64,000 bases of DNA from Marchantia polymorpha subsp. ruderalis (lineage: Eukaryota > Streptophyta > Marchantiopsida > Marchantiales > Marchantiaceae). The notes under the pieces are model-generated. The model was not told where the DNA came from and ran no database searches. It saw only the letters and a program-made list of their open reading frames with translations. Numbering within the stretch: position 1 is the first letter of the stretch; every line of letters starts with the position of its first letter. The stretch is taken from assembly GCA_037833965.1 (NCBI GenBank), contig AP031356.1, positions 12,484,501-12,548,500 of the forward strand, written 5' to 3'. This document shows, one piece after another, positions 11,502-22,967 of the stretch. The translations under genes were made by a program, and so were the position numbers.

Positions 11502-11935
11502 TAGGTTAGAGGCTGCGATCGGGTGATTCGCCGAAGTGAAGAGACCCTGAATCCATCGTCGCGAATCTTTTTCAAGTGGAGGTAGCGTATCGTTCTGTAA
11601 ATAGTTGAAGGTTGCTGATGACACCAACGGGAGATATCCGAAGTGATTATGCTGAATTGAGTAAAGCAATGTGAGATAAGAGCTCGGCTGCAAGCCCAGC
11701 TGGTCCGTCTTCGTCTGCATTGGGTTCCACTCCGTTTCGCGAAACTCTGCTCCTCGTCCCGCCTCTTCCTCGCTCGCTTCTGCGTCTAGCTGGCCGCGCT
11801 GCGCTACCTATTCTATTTGTCCTCACTCCTCGAAAAATTGACAGTTTGGGTAGAACCCGAATCCTACCCGGTTTTTCGTGTCTGGTTCGGGTTGAAGGTC
11901 AACCCCGACCCGAACCCCACCAGATCGGAGCCCTA

Positions 11936-12101
11936 GTAATAATCGCAAACTCGACGAAATGGCTTCACAGGCTGCTTTGACCCTTCTCACTCACGCCATA
12001 TCGCAGAATCAGACGCGACGCTAACCAAGAGCAAAGAGCAAAGGCTGAGGCTATGATGGGATTCCTTCACGATCTCCTACACTTCAGGCAGCGCAACATT
12101 G
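11936..12101. repeat. Left duplication block between hAT-like element and dirigent unit
   Basis: It is the reverse complement of about 21321-21484. Over the roughly 110 bp before 12102 I count about 8 differences, far more than in the adjoining dirigent unit, so a sharp step in identity lies at 12102. No gene is seen. Confidence 0.7.
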
Positions 12102-12269
12102 CCGAAGTTCTGGAGGTCTTTCTAAGAGATCCGGTCTCTTTGGCCTATTCTGCGACTTCCTTCGGACCGGGGACCGGCCATCGAGCGCCTGCAATGACGC
12201 TGTGGGCCATGGACGTGGCTGCGGGATCCAGATCTTGAAATTGAAAAGATAAAAAGATCCGCAACTCCT

Positions 12270-12290
12270 CACGTGTACGACCTTATATAA
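12270..12290 (+). promoter_or_regulatory. Dirigent copy 1 core promoter: G-box and TATA box
   Basis: A palindromic G-box CACGTG (12270-12275) is followed by TATATAA (12284-12290). Transcription should start about 30 bp downstream, giving a 5' leader near 185 nt. The same pair occurs at the same spacing in all five copies. G-boxes bind bZIP or bHLH factors. Confidence 0.6.
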
Positions 12291-12315
12291 GCAAGCATGT
12301 GTTGCAGTTGTGAGC

Positions 12316-12342
12316 ATGGATCACTCTTTTCGATCTCCTTGA
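12316..12342 (+). other. Short upstream ORF in dirigent copy 1 leader
   Basis: An ATG 184 nt upstream of the main start opens an 8-codon frame that ends in TGA. It would lie in or at the very start of the predicted leader. All five copies keep it. Confidence 0.45.
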
Positions 12343-12499
12343 CGCTAGAACCACTTTTGAGCGCTCGGGATCATCCGCATTCGCCTGGACAAAGGCCATC
12401 TATTGACAGACTCCTAGAAGCGATATCTTGAGTAGCTGATCACTCACCCTCTTTTTCTGAAACTAGCGACTTCTCGAACTCCGAATTCACAGCCACAGC

Positions 12500-13051
12500 A
12501 TGGACAGAACTAATGGGACGTGGACTCTGGGCGTGTTTCTCTGTGCCCTGTGTATCCTTTCCTCAGGACTGTGGACCCCTGCGAGCGCCATGAAGATGAA
12601 GATGAAGGCCGTGAATTTCACGTACTACCTACACGACGACTTCGTGCCGCCCAATGTTACGGCTGTAGCAGTGGCCGGCGCCAACGCCACTCTCACGGGC
12701 CCATTTCAACTCGGCGATATCATCGTCTTCGACAGCGTTATCAGAAAGACAGCTTCCAATGCTTCAGCTCAGATCGGGCACCAATCCGGCGTTTTAGTCT
12801 CACTCAACGATCCAAGCAAGAAGTTCATTTCTTTCGCGCTGGACATCACGATTCACGGCTACTCCGGAACCATGTCAGGCTCTGCCAGGATCGACTTCAC
12901 CGCGCCGTCTTGGGAGGAGGCCATCAGCTCTGGCACGGGCTCCTTCAGAGGAGTGTCAGGCTACTTGACAGTCAGCGCAGTGTCTCTCAACTCAGCTTTT
13001 CCCGTTCTCAAGTACGAAGCAAATCTCATGCTTCCGCATCACTCTTACTGA
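12500..13051 (+). CDS. Dirigent-like protein, copy 1
   Basis: This 183-residue single-exon gene encodes a dirigent family protein (Pfam dirigent). Such proteins act outside the cell and steer stereoselective coupling of phenoxy radicals, for example in lignan formation; they do not oxidise the substrate themselves. Residues 1-30 form a signal peptide with likely cleavage after PASA. The mature part opens with NFTYYLHDD (39-47), the conserved first dirigent strand, and has GTGSFRGVSGYL (145-156), the hallmark second motif. Sequons lie at N39, N52, N62 and N87. The start is the first ATG in frame, 184 nt after a short upstream ORF. The protein is identical to copy 5. The actual substrate in this plant cannot be told. 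Confidence 0.92.
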   Translation: MDRTNGTWTLGVFLCALCILSSGLWTPASAMKMKMKAVNFTYYLHDDFVPPNVTAVAVAGANATLTGPFQLGDIIVFDSVIRKTASNASAQIGHQSGVLVSLNDPSKKFISFALDITIHGYSGTMSGSARIDFTAPSWEEAISSGTGSFRGVSGYLTVSAVSLNSAFPVLKYEANLMLPHHSY

Positions 13052-13738
13052 TTCCATCACTCGCAAGGCGTCAAACTCAGACGCCTCCCAGTTGGCTGTC
13101 AGATGTTTGGATTCTAGTTCCGTGTCACCGAAAGTCCCCCCCCTAACTAAATCGTCCGTGTGTGTAGTGTGTGAGAAACCGTTGGATTTGTCATGTCCTT
13201 ACGACACTTCATTATTACGATGATCGTGCCACTTGTATATACATCCAACTTATTCGCCTCACTGATCTCCATGAGAACACAGCCGGAAGATCCTCAACTT
13301 CCACATTCCTCGTCCTGCTGCAATGTTCGAGTTACCCGGTTAATAGTCTGAGTTAATCTGCGGTGGTACTGATCGATGCCTCGACACAGTACACTGGGAG
13401 GGTATACTTTTTATCGTCATATCTCCCTATGTCAGTTTGGCTAACGCAAAGAACGCAATAGTGCAGTTAGAATAAGCAGTTGGATATGTAATCCTACAAC
13501 TCCATAGGTAACAGAACACATTGATTGAAAAATAGTCCGGAGAAACAAAGTTATTTATCTGATGGTATCCATCAAGTTTCTATCCGAAGGGATGCTACCT
13601 ATGGAACATTGTCTCTGTAAGTTCTAAAACATGTTATTATATTAAAATTATTATATTATTGAATGTCATTGCTTCCAGAAGTTTAAGTAATGGATGCCCG
13701 GTTTCGAGAGTAAGAGTCAAACCGAGAAGGCGTGAAAC
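13052..13738. other. 3' flank of dirigent copy 1 (type a), no gene
   Basis: This flank matches 25140-25826 downstream of copy 3 and differs from the flank of copies 2, 4 and 5 beyond the first few bases after the stop. The sequence around 13729-13742 is the uninterrupted site corresponding to the young copia insertion at 25829. Confidence 0.8.
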
Positions 13739-14139
13739 AACATGCTTTTCTTAACTACATACTTATCGAGAGAGGTAATATCGAAGAAATTGGTGCCAAT
13801 CAATAGCGAACTGAGATCTATTGAGTGCAGCTGCTCACTTATTTCAGGAGTTAACTGCCTTGACACTGTAAAAGTCTCGATAAGTTGGTAGCGCACACGG
13901 CATCGTCGGCAACTGCATTCATGGAAGGAGGATTTGCACTCGGCATGGAATAGAAGGGGCTGGACCGAACAGCTCTCCCCATAGATCCAACTGCTTAAGC
14001 AGATGTTGGTTTTCATCGCATTAAGAACGAGGTAGCCTAATCGAGATGACTAAAATTTAATTTTTACTCAATGGCTCGTTACTTTGTATACTTTTTTAAT
14101 CAGAGGTTATCCATATACCGTGTACAATACAGGGCATAT

Positions 14140-14168
14140 GGGATGGAGTATAGGCTATACTCCATCCC
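14140..14168. repeat. Near-perfect palindrome, 14-bp arms
   Basis: The arm GGGATGGAGTATAG (14140-14153) is complementary to 14155-14168 with a one-base centre. The unit 2 copy at 33304-33332 has one arm mismatch. Confidence 0.9.
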
Positions 14169-17100
14169 CAAATAAATCGTACCTACGTACTTCTCAGGTC
14201 TTGTGTATGCCTCGGTTTCCTCCTTCAGATAGTTACACACTATTAAACACCAGAGATGAATATAGAGATGATCTCATAAATCTTCACTCTCACCTTCCTG
14301 GTCACGGTACGAAAATAAATACTCTTGAAAGATATAAAGTTTATGCAGTATCTAAAAGTCACCCCTTCGAGATCGATAAACACACACGACAGTCACAACT
14401 TGTACAGGCTAAGTCTAGGGGCAAGAATAGAAATTTCACTAAAGAACAAGTGTATACAAGGACTTCATAGCCGAAGCTCTACTCCTTCTTGCTCACTCTC
14501 AAAGTGCAAGTCTGAGAGTGAATGGCTAATTCTCTTTTTTATACAAGAAAAGATAAGATGTACATCTTAACCAACCACAATTAATTTTCCTAACTATGGT
14601 TATCACAAATTGAAATTGATTCAATTTAAAGTTAACATAGCAGTAACATTGTTGCAAAATGAGAATGTCTCATCTTCCTGTTGAAATGGAAACATGTTTG
14701 ATAGTCTCCAATAAAAGAGATTCCAAGCGGATATGGTAAACTGATTTGAGCCCACATCCTGAGTCACATGCAAGAAGATGACTTTAGAGTCTAATGTCAG
14801 GGTTTAAGAAAGGGAGTTGTTGTTACACGGTTTCAACTTATTTTGCTATCACCTGAACAGGAGTCTGCTAGTAAAATATCTCCCTACTGACCTCACTTGT
14901 TCCTTCCAGTTAATAAATAAAGTTTTATTACTATACAAACTTTATAAAGACACTCTTCAACATGACCAAGAAACAATTTGAGAAGGATTACGGTAAGGAA
15001 TGAGTCTTTTATATCATTAGTTTCCCATTTGATATTGTCATCGTCAAACCATGGGTGTAAGTCTACTGAATGTTCGATTTTTCAAATCAATAGTCAGTAA
15101 AGCCTCATAATAAGATGCTTACACAACTTGCATCTTCCCGAAGGAATAAATGTTCTCGTTTGGTCGTCTTGAGCAACATGACAGGAGTCCACGAAAGAAA
15201 GTTTTCACATGCCCGCCCTTGAAGGCAATCTCCCAATTCGTGAAGAAAAAGGAAGCAGATAGAAACCAACCCGTTAGATCACTTTGATGTCTTCATTGCA
15301 TACGGAATGAGCGAGGTGGGACGTTCATGAGGCTGAGCCGAGCCCAATGTCACGGCTAGTCCGGCCAGTGATATTCGCCACCATCTGACGGGAAGAAAAT
15401 TACTTGATGGGACCCAACAGATTTTATTTTACCATATATGACTTTATTGACGGCATTGCGTCACACTGTCAGGTATGTTACAATAAGAGTTGGGGTTATT
15501 CGGGTAGGAACATGAAGCCACGGTGATACCTGTAGCTTTCTCATACATAACTATGAACGAGTCGCCAAAATATTCTAGCCCAACAGTGGCAGACACTCCC
15601 TACATTATAGAGCATATTAGCGGGTTATAAGAACTTTCATTGGAATATTGCTAACTTTGGGTTACATATGGCCCATTGAGTAAAATAAAACCTGTTTGAT
15701 ACCAAAAAGTGTCAAAAAGTTTGATTCTTCGAGAGTTAAGCAACTTGTATGCAATAATGTTCATAGATAAAGATGTACAGTAATCTCTCGATTAAGTATG
15801 CAAATTGATTATAGGAGTATTATGCGTAGTTAACTTGGAAGTGAGTAATTAGGTGAATCACTTTTTAATAGAATTGGAGTACCTGTCAAAATTGCCACAC
15901 AAATGAGAGAAGAACCTGCATCTCAATTAACTTAACTAACCCTCACATATATAATCCTGTATTCGGTTCGGATGAACTAATGATCATCAAGGTTATTCTC
16001 TTTTTCGACGAGTCACAAGGAAAAACCTACCAAAAATAACTAGTAAGTTTTTGAGAGATTCATATATAATCTACAAAGATGCGTCTGAGTTCAAAATCGT
16101 AAGAACAACGCAGATTTTACAGACATATCTTCAAAATTATTAAAATACAATTTTTTGAGGTGAATCACGTCTTAAGATTTTGATTCGATTATAATGTCGA
16201 AGAACCAAAACTAAACTACAAAATGAATCTTACCTATGTAATGTAAGTTGAACAACACAACTACTTACTTTTAGTGGAAGCATATGTGTTTCCAATAAAA
16301 GTTCTCTAGCTCGCAACAAAAATGTTAGTGGAACAGCTGTAAAAAATGTTCGAGACAAGCATACACTAACCTTAAAAAGATATGATTTAATATCTCATGA
16401 ACCTAGAGAGACTATTTTTCAATACTTCTTGATGTTATATTCATTTTGAAGAAATGCTTTATATTTAGATTAATAGCATTCGTAGGGCCATTTGTCTCAT
16501 TCCGCCATCGCCAAAACAAAAAGTTTTGAACTAAATTTATAAATTTTGACTAAATCAATCACAACGTGATGAGGATTGCACAAGGTGTTGTTTTGACATA
16601 CGCACTTAAGTCAATAAATCCGAAAGTGGATTACTGAAAACTTTAGACGGATTTTAAGTTTTTATTGCCCTATATGGTCTGAAAACGTATGCAATATGGT
16701 GCATAACGGCTTATTTTTTTTACTACTACAAACTCTTAATACCAAATGAGAAAACATCAATAAAAAAATAAATTTCCAAACAACAATATTCAAAACTTGC
16801 TTAATTTTACAATCTCTGATATTTGCAGGAGAAATTTATGCGTACTTACTACAGATGCGTATAGGTCCTGTTCAAGTATGGTCGTGGCAGAGGCTCTACA
16901 GGTTTGAAAAGATATATATATCTAAAACCTCCAGATGCTCGCTGTAGGGTTCCAAACAAACTCAGGGTGCCAAACGTGGCAGCGGGAGCACAACCGGACC
17001 TGCTTCTCTGTTCATCAGAAAGTATAAATGTATTGTCGATGCTCCGAACCTGCTAGACATCCTTCTTACTTGTGATATCAATTCGCGTGTGGACCATGTG

Positions 17101-17557
17101 AAAGGAATGCTCAAAGGCAAGGAATAAATCACTATACTTTAATAGAGTAACAACAGGTTAGGTCTCCTGAGATATCAGACACAAATAAAAGTTACTGACT
17201 CTTTCTCTTTTCTGGACAGATGTAAAACATTCCAAAAATATAGAGTTTTTGAATATTGCTCATGGAGTTTGGTCACCGTTTATTAGCAATAAGCAACTTT
17301 AAGTCATGTTACGGTTGAAATTTTGTTTAGCAAATTGAAAAAACAATATAATAGTTGGATAATTGATTGAAATGATTATAAAAATAAAGGAATTTTGAAA
17401 TTTTTTTTGAGTTCCACAAGACAAAAGTTCACATAAAAAATTTCAAAATTGATGCATTGAACATTAACATATAAATTTTATAAGATTTAAATTTGAAAGA
17501 TTGAAGTAAAACTTAATGAACATGACCGTTTAGATATATTGGTATTATTTTCAATGT

Positions 17558-17593
17558 AAAGTTGACAATAATATCAAAATTATTGTCAACTTT
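17558..17593. repeat. Inverted repeat, 15-bp arms
   Basis: AAAGTTGACAATAAT (17558-17572) pairs with 17579-17593 across a 6-nt loop. The unit 2 copy (about 36716-36751) has one arm mismatch. Confidence 0.9.
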
Positions 17594-19410
17594 CTTTTCG
17601 TTGTTCGTCTATAGCATCAAAGTTCCTATTGAAACTTTGGATGAAGTTTTTTAAATCTTCAAGTATTAGTATTGATATAATGCATGAATCAAACATTCAA
17701 GAATTCACTTTAATAGATAAGCTTGTGATGAGAGCGATTGTATTACTTGTTGTATTAACTGATACTCAAGGACACTTGATGTGATTTGTTGTTGGAACAA
17801 TCCTAATTGAGAACAATTAAAAATAATAATAGTTGATACAAGATTTATTATTGTATTTGATCAAAAACTTTTCAAATTAAGTTTTCATCTACAAGTCTAC
17901 AACATGAAAATATTGATTCAACATTCTTCTGCAAATTGTTATTAGAAAATTCAAGATTCTTCAATATATATTGTTAATATATTCATATTTTGTGTTTGGT
18001 TCAAAGATCTGAAGCACATGAGTTTCAAAAATAAATTAAAATTTAAAAAAGTATAAACATGTTTGTTCAAATAAGTGTAGCATACAAATAATGAAATCAA
18101 CGAGATATAGATATACTTCCACAGTAATTGATGCACGATTCTAATTTACTTCAAGTGCTAATCTAAAGGCCTACGTGTATAAATCTTGTCATGTGTTATG
18201 TGCATCATATGATAATGCATCTCTTTCACTATAGTTTCATATATTTCACATTATTTATAGTGTCATGAAAATGAATTATTTTAAATTTCAACATACTCAT
18301 CACATTGAATTGGAAAAAAATACTTGTCATTTTTTACAAAAGCAATCTTGAAAAACTATAAAATGTGATGTGATGGTAAAATACATGATGGTTGAATATA
18401 TACAATTCAATTTATATTTCCCCAAAAAAGCTTATTTCTTAACAACTTATAGAAAGAAGAGAATGTCAGACCAGAGGATGACAGAGAAGAATCTAAGGCA
18501 ATTTTTTTCCTAACAAAACAGTTGATGACTTTCATGTTTTGGTGTAATTAAATCAAGAAAAAATTTTATTTCTATATTGATACATCGAATATTGTTAGGC
18601 GATACAATATGAATCATTTTATCGATTCACATTTTATTTCATGTATATGATGAAAATCTTAAGTTTTGACACTACATTTTGATGAAAGATTTATCTATGT
18701 ATGGATTCTATATATTTCAAATATATATTCAAGAAGTTTAATATTAAATAGAGTATAACAGTATAAGAATTATTATTAACATAATTTTTTTAGCCAAAAT
18801 ATATGCTTACATATCTCAAATATAGTATTCGAAAGAGACTAATTGGTACATGATACTGTTTTAGGTAAGATTTATAATTATATGAATGTATTTGAGACAT
18901 TAAATACTAACGAAATTCAAGTATATCCATAATTACGTACCGATATGTCTTCAACCTAGTCCTATACTATGATCTCTTCTAGTCCAATTTGTATTCTTTT
19001 TTTATAAACGTTGATTCCAAAATCTTCTTACATTTTAATCTTCGCGAAATCGGACAATCTACATCATATTTAAATTTATTTATAAACATGATACTCAATG
19101 TAATGATGCCACTTTTATAACTAGATATTTTCATAAACATTTCACTACCTCACGAGGTAGTGATGAGTTCTCCATGCTCGGGGCACAGGTCGCCGCGAAA
19201 GTTGCACGTTCGAAGTAAACATTCATGGAAACAAATTTTAATAACATCATGATTAGCTTCTTATTGTTGCCAGTTACTTCTTCTAAGTCCGAAATATTTC
19301 TGTACTGTACTATATAATATCGTCGAAATGAATTGATGTTGTGATATTCTGGTTCTTCTTACTACACGTAAGAGTGATATACACTGAATCTCCAACCCCA
19401 ATGTAGATAA

Positions 19411-20388
19411 ATTTGGTTAGATACTACTTCCCAACTGAGTGAGTTCCTCAATATCAATTGTCGAGTATTTCTCCGTAATTTCTCTCTTTCAATCATTGGT
19501 ACAAGAATCTAAAGTATCAAACCTGAAGGCGATAACGTTTGAAGATTTTTTCGAATCCATTCTACAATCCATTCTACAATTCTTTGAATCCACTCATTTG
19601 TGCACAATAATTATGAAACTCGTGGAAAAGAATCGTCTACCACTTTTATACTAATGAATATCCGAGATTCCCAGTTCCAAATCATCCGAACCAACGAATT
19701 TCGATGAGTCCAAACCAGAATCGCATGATAATAAGCAAAATCATCACAAAAACATATCCACATTGTACAACTGGAAAACAAGGGTTGGAGCCATGGTACA
19801 TCTTAGCACAATACCCGAAAAGTAAAAGATTCAAAAAAACGGAGTCCAGTAGTCTCGTTACTTCTGTTTCTCAATGGATTGCATGAAACAACTTGCTTGT
19901 TAAATCTCCTCAAGAAAGAGAAGGTTTCCTGCAGTACCACGATCTTATAGATATAAGTACTAAGTCTGGCTCTCTTTTGCTATCAGGGACAACAGAACAT
20001 TACCGAGCTGAGCACCATTCGCTCGCTCCAGTTCTACTTCATTCTCCTCACTAAACGGACAGATCACCGCAGAGAAGGATCTGCCAGTACGATTTGAAGG
20101 AATCTATCGGCGAGCATGCACGTGGGACATCCATGAGTCCGAAGGCAGCACTTTCACTGGGATCGCATGCATGGGCACACAGCAAACTGGAACGAGTCCT
20201 GAGCAAAAGGGTGCAGGAGAAGAATGAATATGATGTCTGAGAACCACCGGGTGCATAATTGTGAATTTAACTTCTTCATGGAAAATTACACGGAAACGAG
20301 CGCAGCCGCCAGCTCCCGGGCTCCACGAATGCGCAAAGTAGGCATAAGCTCGACTGCAGTCGCTTCGAACGCCTTGCGAGTGATGGAA
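19411..20388. repeat. 3' flank of dirigent copy 2 (type b), inverted-arm part
   Basis: It reads downstream of the minus-strand dirigent gene. It repeats directly at 38569-39546 and as an inverted copy at 44297-45269. Its outer limit in the inverted comparison is at about 19411. No coding gene is recognised. Confidence 0.8.
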
Positions 20389-20940
20389 TCAGTAAGAGTG
20401 ATGCGGAAGCATGAGATTTGCTTCGTACTTGAGAACGGGAAAAGCTGAGTTGAGAGACACTGCGCTGACTGTCAAGTAGCCTGACACTCCTCTGAAGGAG
20501 CCCGTGCCAGAGCTGATGGCCTCCTCCCAAGACGGCGCGGTGAAGTCGATCCTGGCAGAGCCTGACATGGTTCCGGAGTAGCCGTGAATCGTGATGTCCA
20601 GCGCGAAAGAAATGAACTTCTTGCTTGGATCGTTGAGTGAGACTAAAACGCCGGATTGGTGCCCGATCTGAGCTGAAGCATTGGAAGCTGTCTTTCTGAT
20701 AACGCTGTCGAAGACGATGATATCGCCGAGTTGAAATGGGCCCGTGAGAGTGGCGTTGGCGCCGGCCACTGCTACAGCCGTAACGTTGGGCGGCACGAAG
20801 TCGTCGTGCAGGTAGTACGTGAAATTCACGGCCTTCATCTTCATCTTCATGGCGCTCGCAGGGGTCCAAAGTCCTGAGGAAAGGATACACAGGGCACAGA
20901 GAAACACGCCCAGAGTCCACGTCCCATTAGTTCTTTCCAT
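20389..20940 (-). CDS. Dirigent-like protein, copy 2
   Basis: This intact 183-residue copy lies on the minus strand. It differs from copy 1 only at residue 2 (Glu for Asp) and is identical in protein to copy 4. The signal peptide, the YYLHDD and GTGSFRG motifs and all four sequons are kept. It shares the core promoter and upstream ORF, but its 3' flank is of type b. With copy 3 it forms an inverted gene pair whose 5' ends face each other across about 3.6 kb. Confidence 0.92.
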   Translation of the reverse strand: MERTNGTWTLGVFLCALCILSSGLWTPASAMKMKMKAVNFTYYLHDDFVPPNVTAVAVAGANATLTGPFQLGDIIVFDSVIRKTASNASAQIGHQSGVLVSLNDPSKKFISFALDITIHGYSGTMSGSARIDFTAPSWEEAISSGTGSFRGVSGYLTVSAVSLNSAFPVLKYEANLMLPHHSY

Positions 20941-21097
20941 GCTGTGGCTGTGAATTCGGGGTTCGAGAAGTCGCTAGTTTCAGAAAAAGAGGGTGAGTGA
21001 TCAGCTACTCAAGATATCGCTTCTAGGAGTCTGTCAATAGATGGCCTTTGTCCAGGCGAATGCGGATGATCCCGAGCGCTAAAAAGTGGTTCTAGCG

Positions 21098-21124
21098 TCA
21101 AGGAGATCGAAAAGAGTGATCCAT
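21098..21124 (-). other. Short upstream ORF in dirigent copy 2 leader
   Basis: The ATG at 21124-21122 lies 184 nt upstream of the main start, as in copy 1, with the same eight codons. Confidence 0.45.
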
Positions 21125-21149
21125 GCTCACAACTGCAACACATGCTTGC

Positions 21150-21170
21150 TTATATAAGGTCGTACACGTG
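21150..21170 (-). promoter_or_regulatory. Dirigent copy 2 core promoter: TATA box and G-box
   Basis: TATATAA (complement of 21150-21156) and CACGTG (21165-21170) have the same spacing to the start codon as in copy 1. Confidence 0.6.
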
Positions 21171-21484
21171 AGGAGTTGCGGATCTTTTTATCTTTTCAAT
21201 TTCAAGATCTGGATCCCGCAGCCACGTCCATGGCCCACAGCGTCATTGGAGGCGCTCGATGCCCGGTCCCCGGTCCGAAGGAAGACCGGATCTCTTAGAA
21301 AGACCTCCAGAACTTCGGCCAAATTGCGCTGCCTGAAGTGTGGGAGATCGTGAAGGAATCCCATCATAGCCTCAGCCTTTGCTCTTTGCTCTTCGTTAGC
21401 GTCGCATCTGATCCTGCAATATGGCGTGAGTGAGAAGGGTCAAAGCAGCCTGTGAAGCCATTTCGTCGAGTTTGAGATTATTAC

Positions 21485-22163
21485 TAGGGCTCCGATCGGG
21501 TGGGGTTCGGGTCGGGTTTGACCTTCAACCCGAACACGACACGAAAAACCGGGTCGATTTGGGTAGAACCCGAATCGATCCCGCGGGGATCCATGATCGT
21601 GAAGGTACGGCGAGGGAGAATTGGGGAAGGGAGCTTCGAGTATTTTTTTGACGAGGAGGCGATGCGAGAATTTTTCGAGAAGTCAGGACGAATAGCATAG
21701 GTAGCGCAGCGCGACCAGCTAGACGCAGAAGCGAGCGAGCAAGAGGCGGGACGAGGAGCAGAGTTTCGCGAAACGGAGTGGAAGCCAATGCAGACGAAGA
21801 AGGACTAGCCGAGCTCTTCTCGGTCATTGCTTTACTCATTTCACCATAATCATTTCGGATATCTCCCAGTTGTTGTCATCAGCAACCTTCAACGATTTAC
21901 AGAACGCTACGCTACCGACACTTGAAAAAGATTCGCGAGGATGCATTCAGGGTCTCGTCGCTTCGGTGAATCACCCGATCGCAGCCTAAGCTCCTTGCCT
22001 TGTTTTTACAAAAAGTCTATCCCGGAGGTCTCGGATAAGTAAACATCGTATCAGCTCGCACAGCTTAATTTTCGGGTTTCGGGTCGTGTACAGCCCTCTA
22101 CCCGAACCCTATCCGACCCGAACTCGGGTTTTCGGGTTTTACCCTAACCCGACCGGAGCCATA
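21485..22163. mobile_element. hAT-like non-autonomous element, intact copy in unit 1
   Basis: Ends TAGGGCTCCG and CGGAGCCATA are inverted repeats with one mismatch, and about 16 bp of imperfect terminal match extends inward. Flanks ATTATTAC (21477-21484) and ATAATTAC (22164-22171) are a 7-of-8 target duplication, the length hAT elements make. Both ends are rich in CGGGTT/AACCCG repeats. No transposase frame is present in the 679 bp. Confidence 0.75.
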
Positions 22164-22967
22164 ATAATTACCAGACACAAACAGGAAGACCCGCCTAAGT
22201 CTGTGCTAGCAGCGGTATTGAGCCATGGTGTAACTACGGACAATTCCGTTTCCTTGGTTCTGCCATCCGCAGCCATCGTCTACCCGCGGAGCTTCAGTTT
22301 ATTTGGCAGGATAAGCTTTTCTTCCCCTGAATTCATAGTGCATGGAGCATAATTTTCGTCCTCCGGGGACGAACAACGGCGAGTCGTAGGCAGCTGCTTA
22401 CTGTGCTTGCTCTTCTCTGCCACTTCCAAGTCTTATGAGGGTGGTGACTACGGGGTATCTGGGACATTGTGTGCCCTACCCTAAAGGAGAATAATGGTCT
22501 GCGTTATAGTCTTCCTTTCCTTTCCAGATCCAAAACATCTACCGCACAGTGGTTGAATTTCTCCATTTTCATGTATTCCGGCCCACCTAGGACAAGAATG
22601 TGAAGGGAGAGATGGCAAGAGCGTACAACAAAGTAAATTCATATTTTATGAAATACTCGGAACCAACAACATTGTTTCAGTTTCCTTGAGGTGAGTTTCG
22701 GTGCCATAACCTTTTTGGCATGTAAAATGCAAAAGGTTTAGCATGCCAATGACCTGACAAGTAACATATTCGTATAAAGTCGCGAAGATGATATACTCAA
22801 GGATCGGAACATGGACTGCTCGCTCTCTAGGAGACGACGCATCACACTCAAAGAGTTCGATCACCCACTAGTACAATCTGGGGTTGTCGGATCGGGGGAT
22901 CTATCTGATTGAGAATATAATCCATCATCTTCATGCGAGCCCAACTGTTCAGCCTCTTGCGAGTTTC
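22164..22967. repeat. Inverted partner of window positions 1-793
   Basis: It runs as the reverse complement of the left block and continues to where the window's first base pairs (about 22967). A short open frame of 72 residues on the minus strand (22646-22864) is kept in all three copies but lacks any recognised domain. Confidence 0.8.

Larger units (their letters stand above)
794..11935 (-). mobile_element. hAT-like non-autonomous element, split by a copia insertion
   Basis: The two ends (about 794-977 and 11502-11935) are the two halves of the element that is intact at 21485-22163 and 40643-41321. The right end still reads CGGAGCCCTA followed by GTAATAAT, the complement of the 8-bp target duplication seen in the intact copies. 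The left end is degraded. Everything between 978 and 11501 is a later copia insertion, so the element proper is only about 0.6 kb. It shows no transposase. Confidence 0.6.
13739..19410. other. AT-rich spacer of unit 1, no gene seen
   Basis: It is nearly identical to 32906-38568 in unit 2. The longest open frames start at TTG or are short, and they carry no recognisable domain. It contains inverted repeats at 14140-14168, 17558-17593 and 19142-19163. I see no RNA gene or transposon ends in it. Confidence 0.7.

Noticed and set aside
12520-13146. Long overlapping frame of about 208 codons within dirigent copy 1, repeated in the other copies
   Set aside because: It is a shadow in another frame of the dirigent gene. 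It is kept open only because the copies are nearly identical, and its Arg/Ser-rich product has no domain.
14084-14470. 128-codon frame in the spacer, also in unit 2 at 33248
   Set aside because: It starts at TTG, and conservation between units reflects the recent duplication and not selection.
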